Assembly: GCF_009730915.1 (NCBI RefSeq)
Contig: NC_052474.1
Location: forward strand, 5,553,501-5,617,500
Reading direction: 5' to 3'
Length of the DNA stretch: 64,000 nucleotides
Source of the DNA: Dioscorea cayenensis subsp. rotundata
Taxonomy: Eukaryota > Streptophyta > Magnoliopsida > Dioscoreales > Dioscoreaceae
Under the pieces are notes generated by a model that did no database searches, had not been told where the DNA came from, and saw nothing but the letters and a program-made list of their open reading frames with translations. The position numbers and the translations under genes are program-made. Below are positions 35,571 to 59,700 of this stretch, one piece after another. The number at the start of each line of letters is the position of its first letter. The first letter of the stretch is position 1.

Positions 35571-36304
35571 GGATGGAGGGAAAGGAGCTCGAGTTGGAGT
35601 TCCGTTCATTCGCGTGCCACTTAAAACTAGGGTTTCGGATCTTTGGATGCTAATTAAATATGAGGACAATCTATGCGGCTCGTTCTCAGCCGTTAGATTT
35701 TAGATCCAACGGTTAAGGACTTGTTGATTTCAATCTGACGGTTGTTAGTCTGGATTCTTTTGTATTGTAATTTGAGAGATGATATTAGTGGAAATGGCGC
35801 GCTGAGGGTGACGCGTGGACTCGGATCAAAGGATTGAACCCGAATCCGATAAGGGGTTGAGTTCATGAATAATTATTTTTCTTTTATAGTTAATTGTTCT
35901 TTTCCGCGCCTTAACTATGATAATGTTGATTTTAACATCTAAATTTATTAAAAAAAAAATATTTGATGACGCCGACAACCATGCTGCATATTTTGCCACG
36001 GCACCAAATTTTTTAAAATATTAATATAGTAAATAGTTATATTATTATTTAAAATTATTTTTATATTTAAAATAACATTTAAAATCATCGGTTCCTAAAT
36101 ATTTTTATTATATAAAATATAAATATTATAATAAATGATAATCTATCCAAAAATCCAGTGCAAGGGGCATAGCCGCATAGATGCTTAAACGAATGAGTTT
36201 AAATTCAAATTTTTTATGTATATAAAACAACATTTGCCCAAAGAAAATATTTCTTTCATGTAACTCCCAACATTTCACTCCAAACTAGAGCCCATGCTTT
36301 GAAG
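35571..36304. other. CARB promoter region and spacer
   Basis: On the minus strand AAACCCTAG (about 35628-35636) is a telo-box, common near starts of growth-linked genes. Farther out is AT-rich spacer. Around 36160-36225 a GGGCATAGCCGCATAGATGC then GAGTTTAAATTCAAATTT pair weakly resembles a tRNA-derived SINE head. No gene is seen. Confidence 0.35.
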
Positions 36305-36863
36305 CAGGGATGGCAATCCTTTGTCCGGGCCCACCAGTTCAATTTTATATGACCCGGACCATAAAGGGTTTGGATAAAAGTTGTGTTAATCCAAGCTGGG
36401 TTTGAATAATGTTTGATTGTCCGAATTTAAATCTGGGCCCGGTCTGGACAAAAAAATTCAGACAACCCGGCTTTTGTACCTCTAAAATTTTAAAAGCCCA
36501 AAATCATAAACTCAATTGTTTTAAACCCAATTTTCCAAAAACTTCAAACTTATATGGTTTTTTTATTAAGACTTGAAATTTTGTATGACTTGATTTGGGT
36601 TTTGGATAGTTGGATTTTTTTTTTTATATAATGTGAATTAAATTATTTTTTATAGTTTAATATTTGAGTGAAGTTAAATGTAGTTTATAGGATTCGAACA
36701 AATTTTGGATATTCGGACAATCTAGTTTTAAAAGAAACCGGGTATGGACAAGTTAGGTTTGTCCGGATGTAAAACTGGACCGGGTCCGGACAACAAGTTT
36801 ATTTATTTATAGTAGTAATTGTCCGAACCTAATTTTGTCCGGACCCAGATTTTGCCACCATTA
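36305..36863. mobile_element. Non-autonomous hAT-type element with CCGGAC subterminal repeats
   Basis: The element is 559 bases with 8-base flanks CTTTGAAG (36297-36304) and CTTTGAGG (36864-36871), one mismatch. The left end reads CAGGGATGGCAATC; the complement of the right end reads TAATGGTGGCAAAA. The form (A)GGGxTGGCAA with subterminal GGGTCCGGAC and TTGTCCGGAC copies in both orientations is widespread among plant hAT elements. The centre is AT-rich with no ORF. Confidence 0.75.
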
Positions 36864-36871
36864 CTTTGAGG

Positions 36872-39800
36872 TTTAAGTGCTTGGCTTTTCTAGATTTATC
36901 AATATATATATAATTAATTAAGTGGTTAGTGTGTTTGGATTCATGGAAGGATAAGAGCATATTTCATTGTATATTTGTATTTTAAGGTGCATACTTGTCT
37001 CTTTTTTATAACTCAATAAAGTGCATCCTAATTGAAAATATTTTTACTTTTATAGTTGTTCATGCTTAGAAAATTACTCAATTGGGAGTTGATTTCTCTT
37101 GCTGATCCTCAATGAGTATATTTTCCTTGCTTCATTAAGTAACTCTTATGACTAACTACTATTTTTGTGCTTCTAGACTTAACAAAACATCTTAACCAAT
37201 ACTCATTTATCTTTCTGAAATTCATGTATCATGCATAGACTGTTCTTATCTGAACACAATTAACAGAATTCTGTCTGTCTTTAATTTCTAATAACTTCTA
37301 CTTGTTAATTAAATGCTATTCTTCAATGCAGGCATTGAAGAACAGGATACACATGCAACATTTATGTAAATTATTTGTTTGTTTGTTTGGAGAGAAAATT
37401 TTTGGATATTCTTCTAGGAACAAGAGGAATTAAGAAAGATATAATTAGTAGGATAAAGTTCAATGAAAGATCAATTCTTGTTTATGGGTGGATATTCTTA
37501 ATGTTCAATATGTTCGGTTCTGATTATAGGATCATTTGGTTCCACTTAAAAGCTCTTGGTTTTTCAGAAATTTTCGCCGGATTGCCGATATTATTAAATT
37601 CAATTTCAGATCAAGTCCATTAATCCTAACAACACTAATTTCTGGCTTTTTAAGCCCATCTTTGTTAACATGGATTATGATTTGAATAGTCTTTGTGGTT
37701 TTTGATAAGCTTGTGGCACTTGGAAAGCATGTCACAAGATTAAAATGTTCTGTCAGACATGTCATGAAGTATTTGATTTTGACTTGTTTTTCTGCAATTG
37801 CAAATGCTTTTCAATGACTCTCTTTCACTCATTCTGTTGATTCCTTAAGTATCAGGATGAGCAACAGAATCAACACATGCATATAATTCATTAGTTTAGA
37901 CTTATGACTGTTAAAATATATATATATATATATACATATTGAGTTAATTAAATGAGTCAACATTATAGCTCTTTAATTTAGTTACATTTTGATGTCATTT
38001 CAATTTCTCCAATATCTTCAATTCAATTTTTATCTGCTGCAGTACTAATTATGAAAAGTCTCAATCAATGATCTGGAAATTGGAGGACCACTGACAAATG
38101 CAAATGTTTGATTCGGTGATTGAGGAAGCATCAAACCAATATTCAATTGCAAATTTGCAATTGGTTTCTGCATTCACTGAAGAGCTAAGAAGCTTTCAAA
38201 TCAACTCAATAACATATCAAACAAAGACTCCAGCACTGTTCTTGGGTTTGGTTTCTGCAACAGTGAGCCAGTGAAATGATTTGAACTTACGGCCATCTGA
38301 TTTACAAAAATTGAGCAGACCCTGAGAAAGAACTTCAGTAATTGAGAATCATCACCAAAAAAAAAATTTGAGGAAAAAATTCAGTAATTGAAGAATTATA
38401 CCAAAAGAAAAGACAAAAAGAGAAGTCTTCTTCATTTCTGAAATTTTCCTTGGAGTTTGTTTCTGCATCATTGAACCAAGGAAATTGAAATGTTTCAGTA
38501 ATTTTCTAATGGGTTAGATTAATATCTCCCCCATCTCTTGAAACCATCTAGGCCTGAAAATTTTGGTTTTTTTTTTTTTAATGAGATTTAATTCAGAGCT
38601 GCAATTGAGTTGTGACAAGTCTTATATGAATATTTTTGTCATGTCTTCCTCATAGCATTGCAGCATTCAGCACCTACATTTCTGGCCCAGACACTCTTGT
38701 CTTTTGACCTCTTTTCTTAGTTTTTGACCTATATACCCTATATATATATAGAACACCAACAGTAGCCATAGGATCATCATTAAATCGCTAAAATCCATTT
38801 ATCAACATTATTGAACAGTTTCAAATAGTATTATACAGTAGTGCACATTGATCATAAATATTGAATATATACCGTATCTATATAAATAATAACCATTTAG
38901 AACATCATTCAATGGCTATAAACAAACATCTCTGGTAAACAACAATCTACATACCTGCGTAGATGACTTAAACCAATATATATATATATATATATTTATT
39001 TTGAGGATTACGTGTTTCTATATACTTGTGACTAACTGATTGTCTCAGCCACAAACTTTAAATTAATTTAGGTATTTTTTATATACAATAATTCAAATAA
39101 AAAGTCATTTGTTTAAAGGACGCAACTTGTACTAACTTCGGCGAGATTATGTTATTTTCTTGTAGGATAACTATCTAATAATCTTAATGTAGTCACTATA
39201 TCTTAAAAAAAATATTTTTTTATTATTTGGCTGGATTAGAAAATTGAGGTTCATAAGAAAATACAGTACATAATATTTTGAATTGTTTTTATTGCAATTA
39301 TTATTTAAGTTTGTTTGTGCTTGGCTTCTTTCATGGAAAGCAGTGACTAATTAAATATTAATTATCTTTAATTATTGATCCAAATCACTTCTTATGAGGT
39401 AATCAAGCACAAGGCATTGCTTAGTGATTCTTTTATTTGAAGACGTCAATCATCTTTTTTCATGAGGGTGTAAATGCACAAAAAACTCCAAATATTATGA
39501 ACATTTTTGCTAAGATACCCTTATCAAATTTTGTAATTGCATTAATATCCCTTTAAAACCATAAATGCAACATTTCTACCTAAATTTCATTATATATATA
39601 TATATATATATAAAGATAGAGACATTAATTACAATGGCATTAAAAAAAGATATCCTATTTCAAATAGAATAGATTTAAGATTTATTCAAATATATTAGGT
39701 AAAGGCTGCTAAACTAACGACATTGAAAGAGTGTTAATCAGACACTTAAACATGTTTATTATCCATCAATTTTCTTAATCAAATCATTAAGTATCATGAC

Positions 39801-41300
39801 AACATATAATTAATTTATTGCTAATTATGTCACATTTATATTTCCATGAAAATTTATTATTTATTTATATTATCTAACTAACAAATTGGAATTAAATGTA
39901 CATACTACATACTGATTGACCTCTAGTTCAAGTAAATAAAAAATTGAGGGGCAAAATAGCCATTTTCTGTGAAACTATGAAATTTTGTTGAAAAATCTTA
40001 TATAATTAGGGAATATACATACAGAACTAAGTTGTCTACAATTATACCCCCACTTAACCCCCATAATTACATGTACACCTTGGGAAAGTTGCTATATTTT
40101 AAATATCTCTGCTTAATAAAAATTTTTGAAACAAGGGTGTATTGGGTAAACATGAAATAATAAAATTTGTTTTCATGTTTATAATTACAGGGTTAAATAT
40201 GTAAAATAAATAACTCAATAAACAAGTCAATAAATAGAACTTTAAAATTGCACACACACCTCTGTTTGCAGAAAATCTGTGTATTTTGAATCACACTCAT
40301 TGTTTGTTACAAACTGCGGATGTCGGTAGAATTTTTTTTCTCATATATATATATATATATATTTCACAAAGGATGGAATTAGGAAATTTGAAGTTTAAAT
40401 GAAACTAAAATATTAAACTAAATATACAGTAGAAATAAAATAAATAAATAAATAAAAATAGTATTAGTTTCGGTGTCAAAATCCGCATGTTTAAATTCTA
40501 TAAAAAGCCAAATTATAAATTACATCAATCAACATCAGCATCGTTAAAAGAAAAAAAAAACTAAAAAAGAATTCCAAGATGGTACGGCAAGCTTGCCTTG
40601 ATTTGGATTTCTTGAAGAATTAAGTAAAAATTTGTATATTTTAAATATTTATTGTAAATAAATAACCCTTTATTTAAAAATAATAATAAATTATTTATTT
40701 GTAAACAAAATGATAAAAAGACACTATGGTCATTATTACTAATAATCTTTGAGTCTATTAATCTCCTACGTAGATTGTTCATATTTTTATTGAAAAAATA
40801 AGTTCAAATTTTAACTCATGTTTTATATTAAATAATACTAAAAGACATTATTTTATGATAAAATTCAAAATTTTTGGTTAAATAAACAAAACTTCATAAT
40901 TTTTATAAACTATTCTGAATTTACTACTTTTCAGTTTTCCCCAAATTTATTTATTTATTTATGATTCTCAAACTACCTTTGAGTTATTGTATCTGAGATA
41001 TGAGATTTTATTAAATAATAATAATAATAATAATTTTTGGAATATTTTTTGTGGAAATCAAGAAATCTTCAATATTTTAAAGGATTTTAAAATTTTATGT
41101 TTTTGTAAACACAGACTGTCTTATCCCTTAAATAAAACCAAATCATGGCTTTTTAATATGAAATATAAATCAGGAAAGTCAACTCAATCTAACGGTGGAT
41201 ATTCAACATGTAATTATCTAACGGCCACTGTTGATCCCTTCATCTCCGTATTCTCACTATCAAAATACAACAAGCAAAGGCCGTCTTTTGGCTTCAAAGA
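36872..41300. other. Intergenic region between CARB and LOG
   Basis: AT-rich with TA microsatellites (about 37916, 38977, 39594 and 40344) and no recognisable gene. The ORF at 37375-37623 shows no domain. A stretch at 38060-38480 carries loosely repeated phrases such as TTGGTTTCTGCA and TTCAGTAATTGA, suggesting an old local duplication. Confidence 0.4.
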
Positions 41301-41305
41301 AAAAC

Positions 41306-41308
<3 letters not shown>

Positions 41309-41340
<32 letters not shown>
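41309..41340 (+). repeat. (GA)16 microsatellite in the LOG 5' leader region
   Basis: A pure GA run about 115 bases upstream of the LOG start codon. GA tracts in 5' leaders are common in plants and can bind BBR/BPC factors. A TA run follows at 41384-41403. Confidence 0.85.
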
Positions 41341-41343
<3 letters not shown>

Positions 41344-41455
41344 CTCTTGGTCTCTGTTTCTAATCTCTTTGGGTTCTCTGTAGATATATATATATATATA
41401 TATTATAAGGGTATGCAAAGAAAGGTGGCAACTTTTCATTGCGAAAGAGAAGAGT

Positions 41456-43074
41456 ATGGAGGCTGAGGCTCAGAGCAAATTCAAGAGAATCTGTGTCTTC
41501 TGTGGTAGTAACTCGGGCAACAAATCTGTTTTCAGAGACGCGGCTCTTGATCTTGGACGCCAACTGGTATAATACTTGTAGCAAGTTTTGATTTTTATCT
41601 GTTTTTACTGAGTTTTCATTGGACAAAAATTGGATCTGTAGCTCTTTTGGCATGTGGGTGTTGGGAGAAGTGGATGGTTTTTTTATCTGTGTTTATGATT
41701 GGATTTGGGGTTGCAGGTGAAGAGAAGGATTGATTTGGTTTATGGTGGGGGGAGTGTAGGATTGATGGGTTTGGTCTCACAGGCTGTTTTTGATGGAGGC
41801 TGCCATGTTCTTGGGTTTGTTGATTGAATTGGAATTTAATCTTCTTTTTTATTTTTCTTTCCTTTTTTTTTTTATGTTTTCATTTGTTTATAACACTGCT
41901 TCAATTGTGGTTTTTGTTCAATGGTTGTATGCAGCGTTATTCCTACAGCTCTTATGCCTCTTGAGGTATGCTGTGTTTATTCCCCTTTTGTTTCTCTCCG
42001 TTTCATTGTGAATTTCTTTTGTTATGGATTTCTCTTTTTGAGTGAATGATGGATGAACATTTAGAATATGCCATGAATTTGATTCTTTATGTCTTAGACC
42101 AGAACCTTAGAAAGCAAGTGGTTACAGAACAGTGTGGTATAAGTGATGGATGAACTTTAGAGGAAGCATATTACTGTATTTGTGAATGTGTAGTGTCTAT
42201 AATTGCATCCTTTTTCAAAATTTTCTTTTCTTTCCTCTTAAAATTGGTTCCACCTTCCAATCAATATATTCCATATCATCAAGTTGAAGTCATTTCAGGT
42301 TTCAATCACTCATTTGGAGAATGTACTGCGTTGTTCTGGTCTTTTACTTTGTGTAGATATCTGGTGAAACTGTGGGTGAAGTCAAAACAGTGTCAGATAT
42401 GCATGAGCGAAAAGCTGAAATGGCCCGGCAATCTGATGCTTTTATCGCTCTTCCTGGTATATATACACATACATACATACATATATATATTCCTCTTCTT
42501 TCTCCTCGCATTAAAAATTTTTTTACCCGGACATTTTACTGAGATCCGAACGTATTATTGACTATGTAATTTTTGCACTTCCAAGGAGGATATGGAACAA
42601 TGGAAGAATTGTTGGAGATGATAACTTGGTCACAACTTGGAATTCATAACAAACCAGTGAGTTTTTCATGTGTACTCTAAATTCAATTAACTCCGATGAT
42701 CCTGTAAGAATCTAAATGATGTTATGTTTTCTGCCCTTCCAGGTCGGCCTCTTAAACATTGATGGATACTATGATTCATTGCTCGCCTTATTTGATACTG
42801 GTGTGAAGGAAGGTTTCATTACACCGTCTGCAAGACATATAGTTCTTTCTTCTCCCGATGCAAATGAGCTATTAACGAAAATGGAGGTTAGCAGACAATA
42901 TCATTTTCTTATTAGTTCTTTCCGAAGGTTAATGTTTGTGTTATTCATACTGATTTCATCATACTTCCATTTAATTTTAAGGAGTACACACCCTTGCATG
43001 AACAAGTTGCTCCTCGCACGAGTTGGGAGATCGCGCACTTAGGTTATTCAACAACACCAACAAGTCCACTCTAA
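41456..43074 (+). CDS. LOG: Cytokinin riboside 5'-monophosphate phosphoribohydrolase
   Basis: Seven exons: 41456-41566, 41717-41814, 41935-41965, 42357-42456, 42586-42656, 42743-42886 and 42982-43074, giving 215 residues, the normal LOG length. All introns are GT-AG. LOG enzymes turn cytokinin nucleotides directly into active free bases by releasing ribose 5-phosphate, in cytosol and nucleus. The family landmarks are present: [13 protein letters not shown] near the start, [11 protein letters not shown], the [20 protein letters not shown] region, and [10 protein letters not shown] with the glutamate needed for catalysis. The C-terminus is Thr/Ser/Pro-rich and variable, as usual. The paralogue cannot be named. 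An upstream in-frame methionine is not needed. The gene is convergent with the casein kinase gene. Confidence 0.95.
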
Positions 43075-46000
43075 GTTGATTTATCATGCTATTAATTTGT
43101 TGATTGTGATGTGATTCTTTTCTTAGTAAATTGTATCACGAAAACAATGCAAATGAGAACAAGGTCTCATAATTTTCCATTTCAGATATCATTTGATAGT
43201 TTCAATGAATTTATCTTTCCATGAGTTAAAACTAACATCTGTTTACTATTTTCACTTGCACTAAATGCCAAATACATTAGCAACTCATATCAGTACATGG
43301 AAATGATCAACACCACAATTCATCAACGTTCATAATTGTCTTTTCAACATTTATCGGTCACTAGACGATAATAATTTTATGTACTTTTTTATGTTGTGTG
43401 TGTATTTATGTCGGTAAAGACTATATGCTCTGCATTCGACATTATCATCATACTGTTCTAGTGATCTCACAATGAAACAATGAACTCAAATTATTTGAGG
43501 CTTCAACAGGTACTACTTAATTGCATACCATTGTCGATATAATTTTCCACATTGACTTAAAAAAGACATCTGAGAGTCCTGCACATGATAGAGAGTACTC
43601 TGGTGGTGTTTTCAGTACTTACAGCACTCTCTTGTCTCGAACCTTTTTGTCATCTTATCTATACATGCTACATTTAAATGAATGAATGAGGATTGCAAGT
43701 TGCATTGTGCTCTGAAATGTGTTTTTTTTTCGATTACCAAATTCTCCTTATTGACATCTGTATTTCTTGTGAGGCTCGAATTGCTTTTTAAGAGTGTAGT
43801 GACCATCATTTGCATTGTTTCTTATTTTAATGCTCTCAAAAGCATGCAAACCGAAGAACAATTCATAGAATAATTCAGCTGGGAAGTTATCGACACATGA
43901 TCAACTGAAGAATACAAATATCAGGCTTGTTATCAAATCTGATTCTTTTTGGTTTGTCTTAGGAATCTCATTGTCACATGCAATTTAAAAGCCATGTCTA
44001 CTTACTTTTGTTTGTTTGTTTGTTTTTCTGATGACGAGAATTAGGACTGAATTGTCCTAAAAAAAATTTGGCAGAAAACTGAGTGAAATCTCAGAAAAAC
44101 TGCAGAAAAAAAGCAGAAATGTCACATGTTGATGTTGATCAAATCTGTGGAAATTGTTAAAGGAGTGATCAGGATTAATTTGGATCAGATTCTCATTGTC
44201 CTTTTAATGTGCCAAGTGCCAACCATTGTTAATGCCTTTGATTGAGTTCTTTCTTAGTGTCATTGAACCTGTGTATCATATTTTCCCACGTCAGCAGTAT
44301 TAAGTGAGACTCTACCACGTTTAGATTTTTATTAGTCAGTATCAAGCCAGGAACTTTTAATGTTTATCTTATCAAATAAAAGTCTTCTTTTATCAGTTGG
44401 AATTTTTTATTTTAATTTATTATTATTAATAATTATTATTATTAATTTATTATTATTATTTTTTTAAAAAAAAAAAAATTTGGCTTTATGGCTCTAATTC
44501 TGCTAACAGGTACAAGGTACAAGAAGAAGCCATTACTCCTAATTACTGGCTTGGGGTTCTAATTCTTCTCTTAAGCATGACATTTTTACTTAGAAATATA
44601 TTGGAAAATTTTTCATTGTTTAAATTATTAAATTAAAATTTTAAATTTTGAAATATCAATGTAATTTGAGTAATTTTTCTTAGTTTGTCCATATTTAAAA
44701 AAAAATATTGTAAATTCTTAAAATCAATACAATATTTGAGCTTGTAGATGCGCTCCACATTGATACATGTCCCTGATTATAAAATCTTAAATGTAGGTGA
44801 TTGTCTCTTTGTGTAAAAAACCAAAAAAAAAAAGAAGCAATATATGTACATGTATATATGTATATATATATATATATAAGCAAATATTCTATGATAAATT
44901 TGGTTCAATCAAATTTTTTTCAAAAAAAAGGGTTTTACACCACATTTATCTTAATAAGCATTAAAAAATTAAAAAAAAATCAGCAATTTTTTAGTTTTTT
45001 TTAAATAGATAAACCACCAATTCGTTGAAAAAAAAAATGAAGTAAACAAGCACAGAGATCGAGTCACCAAAAGTGAAACCTAGTTAGAGACAAAACAGCA
45101 AAAGTAACCACAAAAACATGTACATCATTCACAAAAACATCAGCATCCAAATATTTTGCCCTACAAAAACAAGCGTTTCCTTTGTCACTTAATCCAAATA
45201 AACACTGGCATCCAAACATCTTAGCTCAACTTAATTCAACATTTATCATGGAAATTTTCAATTCGGGTCTGTTTTAATTTTTATAAAAAAACATTTTAAT
45301 ATTATCTCAATCATTCATTAACCAAGCAAGTAACCGTACGTATATTTCCTAAATTTAATAAATTCCAAATCAGCTTAATTTCACTAATCAACCACAACCA
45401 TGAAACAAACAAACACAAAATCCTCATGTCAAAACCATGAACATAAAAGCTTTTATTGCACAAACACAAAGCAATGTAATTCTATACATAATACATACAT
45501 GTACAAACATAAACCCTTTTAAAGATTCGGTGTCTGTGCTCTAGAGCAACTCCTGGGTATTGGAGGAGTGAAGCAGGTTCGTAGATCATGCTTGAAAAGT
45601 AACATTATTAATGTGTATATTTTTCCTAAAGAGTCTAAATGATTATGTTGTACAAGCACCATGGACACAAAATATACAAAAGTGATAAATATATATATAT
45701 TGATAAATAGGTATCTCATAAGACATATACTTCAGTCAAGAAGCATGTAAACAAATGCACATCTCATATAAAATGCTACTTTGTTTGAGAAAAAAAAAAT
45801 GCAAACAATACTTATCAATATATACTACTTTGTTAATAAGCACATCTAGAACAAGAAAACATACAATAAATCATAAACATATATCACAGTCAAACACACC
45901 CTACCGGATGATCAACACTCATTTCAATTCATAAAAAGTTAATCTAAATAATAAACAAAAACGTTATCAGAGAATTCACAATCTACATTAATATGTAGTT

Positions 46001-46518
46001 TCATCATTTCTATCATCAATGACCAAGAAAAAAAAAAAGGGCACGGTAAAACCTATAAGAAAAAAAAAACATCTCATAAGCACTGAAAATTATCAACACA
46101 TTCATGATGTATATATAGATATGTCATACCTCAAACCTGAGAGAAGAAATAGACAGACATAAATCACGGTAAAACCGGAACACAATACACACCCTTGTCC
46201 AAAATAAAAATTAAAAATAAAAAGAATTTTAACAACAAACATAAAAGAGTACAGAATGCAACAGTAATGACACAAACACAATGGCCTTGGTGACACAAAG
46301 TTAGCAGATATATGAACACAGCCCCACCTGGCCTTCTGGATAGTTAGGCTTTACAATTCTTGAGAACTCTACTTATTCAGTTTGATTTCAAAACTCACAA
46401 CAGCTTTTCTGGATCAGAACACGACGATGATAAAACAATTCCAAAGTATATTTTTGCTCAGGTTTACGGTTTTACAAAGTGAAGAAAGCATATGTTGTAG
46501 CTGCTCGATTAGTAAATG
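43075..46518. other. Spacer between the convergent LOG and CKL genes
   Basis: The left part should hold the LOG 3' UTR and the right end the CKL 3' UTR. Between are AT-rich sequence, an AAT/ATT-rich stretch (about 44415-44480) and a TA run (44854-44878). A minus-strand ORF at 45519-45719 ends in a Cys/Pro-rich tail but shows no domain. No other gene is supported. Confidence 0.4.
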
Positions 46519-56453
<9,935 letters not shown>

Positions 56454-56663
56454 CTCAACACAATCGACCCTAACTCAAAATCCAAAAAACCAAAAAAAAA
56501 AAACCAAAAAACAAAGAAAACCGCAACAAAGAGAGAACCCCGAAACCCTTCTCCGCCGCCCAATCAATCACCCGAGACCGAATGAAAACCCAAAAGAACA
56601 AATCCCCGCCAATCTCCGACCAGGACCCAAGCCCATCAGTTTGATCGGTGAGCTGCAAGGGTG

Positions 56664-56674
56664 GATATATAAAG
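56664..56674 (-). promoter_or_regulatory. Probable TATA box of CKL
   Basis: On the minus strand CTTTATATATCC lies about 210 bases upstream of the ATG. Two AAACCCTA telo-box-like motifs (about 56680 and 56714) lie just upstream of it on the minus strand. Confidence 0.4.
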
Positions 56675-56774
56675 CAATTTAGGGTTTGGAGAGAGATGGG
56701 AGTTGAGAATTTCTAGGGTTTGTTGGAGAGAAAGGGAAAAAAAAGGAGAAGGCGGTGATGATATTGTCCGCACG

Positions 56775-56793
56775 CACACACACACACACACAC
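56775..56793. repeat. (CA)n microsatellite upstream of CKL
   Basis: A short pure CA run about 320 bases upstream of the kinase start codon. Confidence 0.85.
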
Positions 56794-56799
56794 GCTTTG

Positions 56800-59700
56800 A
56801 TCCAATCGACGATACTCTCTTTTGCTTTCCAAACTGGACACTGCTTTCTATTTAATTACAATTTTGGGACTTGCTTTATTCTTTTGCCTCGAATATTTTG
56901 AAATTATAATATGTGCTAATTTAGTGGGTTTTTTTACAAAATTCCCACTTTGCTGTTTTGGATGATTAGTGGGAGAAATAAAAAAATTTATATATTTTTG
57001 AAAATTACAAAATTGTATATATTTATTTACTTATAATTTTAGATTCATGTGATATAATAAAATAAATATTTTTTGGATTTTTTACATGATAATAATTTAT
57101 TTTTTATGTTTAATTTATTATTATTGTTATATAATATATGAAGGTTCCTTCAAATTTTTTTTAAATAAATAAACCACAATCATTAAAAAAAAAAAAATGA
57201 TTACATAAGATCTATTAAACATGGACAAAGCCCAAAAGCAAATACATACACTATAAAAGAAAATAAAATGGTGTAAAATAACTCACGTCAACTAGAGAGC
57301 AGAGGAAAAGACGCGTAGCTAGTTCTCTGGCTGAATTTTATTTTCACTACTCTTTGCAAACTTACTGATATTAACAGAGTGAGTTTCCAACAAGTCCGCC
57401 TTTTTTTTATATTTAGTAAGATAAACGTATATAATAATTTAGTCTTTTTTAAGCAAATGCCATGCCCCCACCTTTCCTTTTCTATTTGCAAATCTTTCAA
57501 AAATGATACTCAATAATTCATGGTTCTTTTTTTTATAAATGCCCCCATCTTATCTTTTTTTATATGTACAGGTGGATGTTCTTCATATATACCCCCAATA
57601 AAATTTATAATTATTTAAAAAACTTGTAGACTAGTCCCTGTTTTTGCTTGGAACTATGATTTGGGCACTCGCTCTGATTTACATTTGATATCTAATTTTT
57701 TTTTATTATTTTAGAGATTGATGTTTTCTTTGTATTTATTTTAATATCCAAGTGAATACATATTTCTCATACGATTTAGGTATGTGATGAAATAACCATC
57801 ATTTTATTCATTATTTAAAATTGATTTAATAATTAAACTCGATTTAAATTTATTGGTCTCTATATAAGAGATAATCTTGTTTGGCATGTGTAAATATGAA
57901 GTTTTATGATGGGGTTATGTAAACAAGGATTGCATTTTCATTCAAAGTCCTTAGATAGCCTAAAATTTCTTATCAGTGCACTAGCTTTAGTTCATATATA
58001 TTACCCAGAAAATGGTGAAATGACCAAAATAAAAATACATTAAGTAATAAATATATTAAATCAAACATAAAAAAAAAAAAACCCACTCAACTCAGGTATG
58101 CCCAAATAATAGAAACTTAGGTTATATTTTTTTCACATAAAAAATACATGGTAGAAAAAGATTTATCTTCTTACAAAGATCTTAATACCTCGTTCTAAAA
58201 AGCAATAGCTCAAGAAAAAACTAAAAAATTCGAAATATATATATACTAGGCATTCTCCCCGGCTTCGCATCAGAGATTTTAAAATTTTGTGAGAAGTTTT
58301 GAGGCAATATCATATATAAAATAATATAATTAAATAACTCCTACCATATAAACTATTTTATACATTGGATTTTAAAGGTCTTATGGATAATTATTACATA
58401 AATAATTATATGTAATTAAAATTTTTAATTATTAATATTACAAGTAATATAAATAAAAGCTTAAATATTATTAAAGAAATTAAAATTGTTCCTTGAAATA
58501 TTCTCCGAGTAGATTATACATTTACTTTAATAATATGTATAGATATTGATAACACAAAAATTAAATAAAAAAAAAATCAAACTATTATTTTGTATATTAG
58601 TGAATACAAAAATAACATATGAAAACTAACATGTGAAGTTGGTTTTGCATTGGTGGTAGTGGTACATATTTCTTTCTCTCAAAATTTTGGAGGACGATAA
58701 CAAAAACGTTTATCACACTTCTTTTTTTTTTTTTTTACCTTCTCAATATCCTTTTTCATTGGATGCTTTTGCAAAGTGTATGTTAAGAATTTAAAAAAAA
58801 ATATCTCAAATACCAATAAATAAATAACAATTAATTAAAAGGGATATCTTTTAAATTATCATTATCCAATAATGTTATGCGTACATATTCTAACCTTACT
58901 TCACAACTATATCGCTAACAACAAAAATAAAGAACAATAGCATATTTTTGAAAATAACAAAATATGATCATAAAAAACTTGGATAATATTTTTAAACATG
59001 TTTGTTTTTTCCATAAAATGTCACCTGTCATTTGATGCTCAAGAAATGGACAACCTAATATACTTAGTAAATAATTATATTATTGTATAATAAATAATAA
59101 ATTACATAATTAGATTATATATATATATATACATGTTAGGACTGAAATATTTATCATATTGCATGTTTTTCTTCAATGATATGAGAATATATCTTTGATT
59201 CCATACTCAAAACAAATCTATTATATAAATACTAATGATATGGATAGTTTGATAATAATTATATTTGTAGTGAAATGATCATTTGTTCATTAAACATTAA
59301 AAAAATAAAGTTAGAAGGTGCCAACAGAACATTTTAATAAACCATGGTTCCATCTTAAATAATTAATTGATTGGATTGTGGAAAAAGTAGAGAGTGAATC
59401 ACATATTTTAGGAATTCAGCATCGTAAAACCAAATCATTTAAAACGTATATATATATATATATATTGAAAAATTCATCAAACAACATCAAGCAACACCAA
59501 TTAATTTAATTCAACATAAGTGAGGAAAATTTTGAATTGTATCAACATAAGCTCTTAATTATGTTTATTTTTATTGAAGCATCATAATGCTCCAATGAAT
59601 TAAAAATACACATAAATTCAACAATCATCGACCTCATTCGACTCACAAAGTTTTAAAGCCATGTATGGGGTTAACATCTACGAAGTGTTAGAAGATTAAT

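Noticed and set aside
34617..35703. Several plus-strand ORFs
   Set aside because: They are antisense shadows of the GC-richer CARB first exon, which is fully explained on the minus strand.
37375..37623. ORF of 82 codons
   Set aside because: It has no recognisable motif, AT-rich codon use and no flanking gene structure.
42193..42561. ORF of 122 codons on the plus strand
   Set aside because: It is intron sequence of LOG plus one LOG exon read in another frame.
45519..45719. Minus-strand ORF with Cys/Pro-rich tail
   Set aside because: It is short, has no domain, and its N-terminal part is low-complexity hydrophobic sequence from AT-rich DNA.
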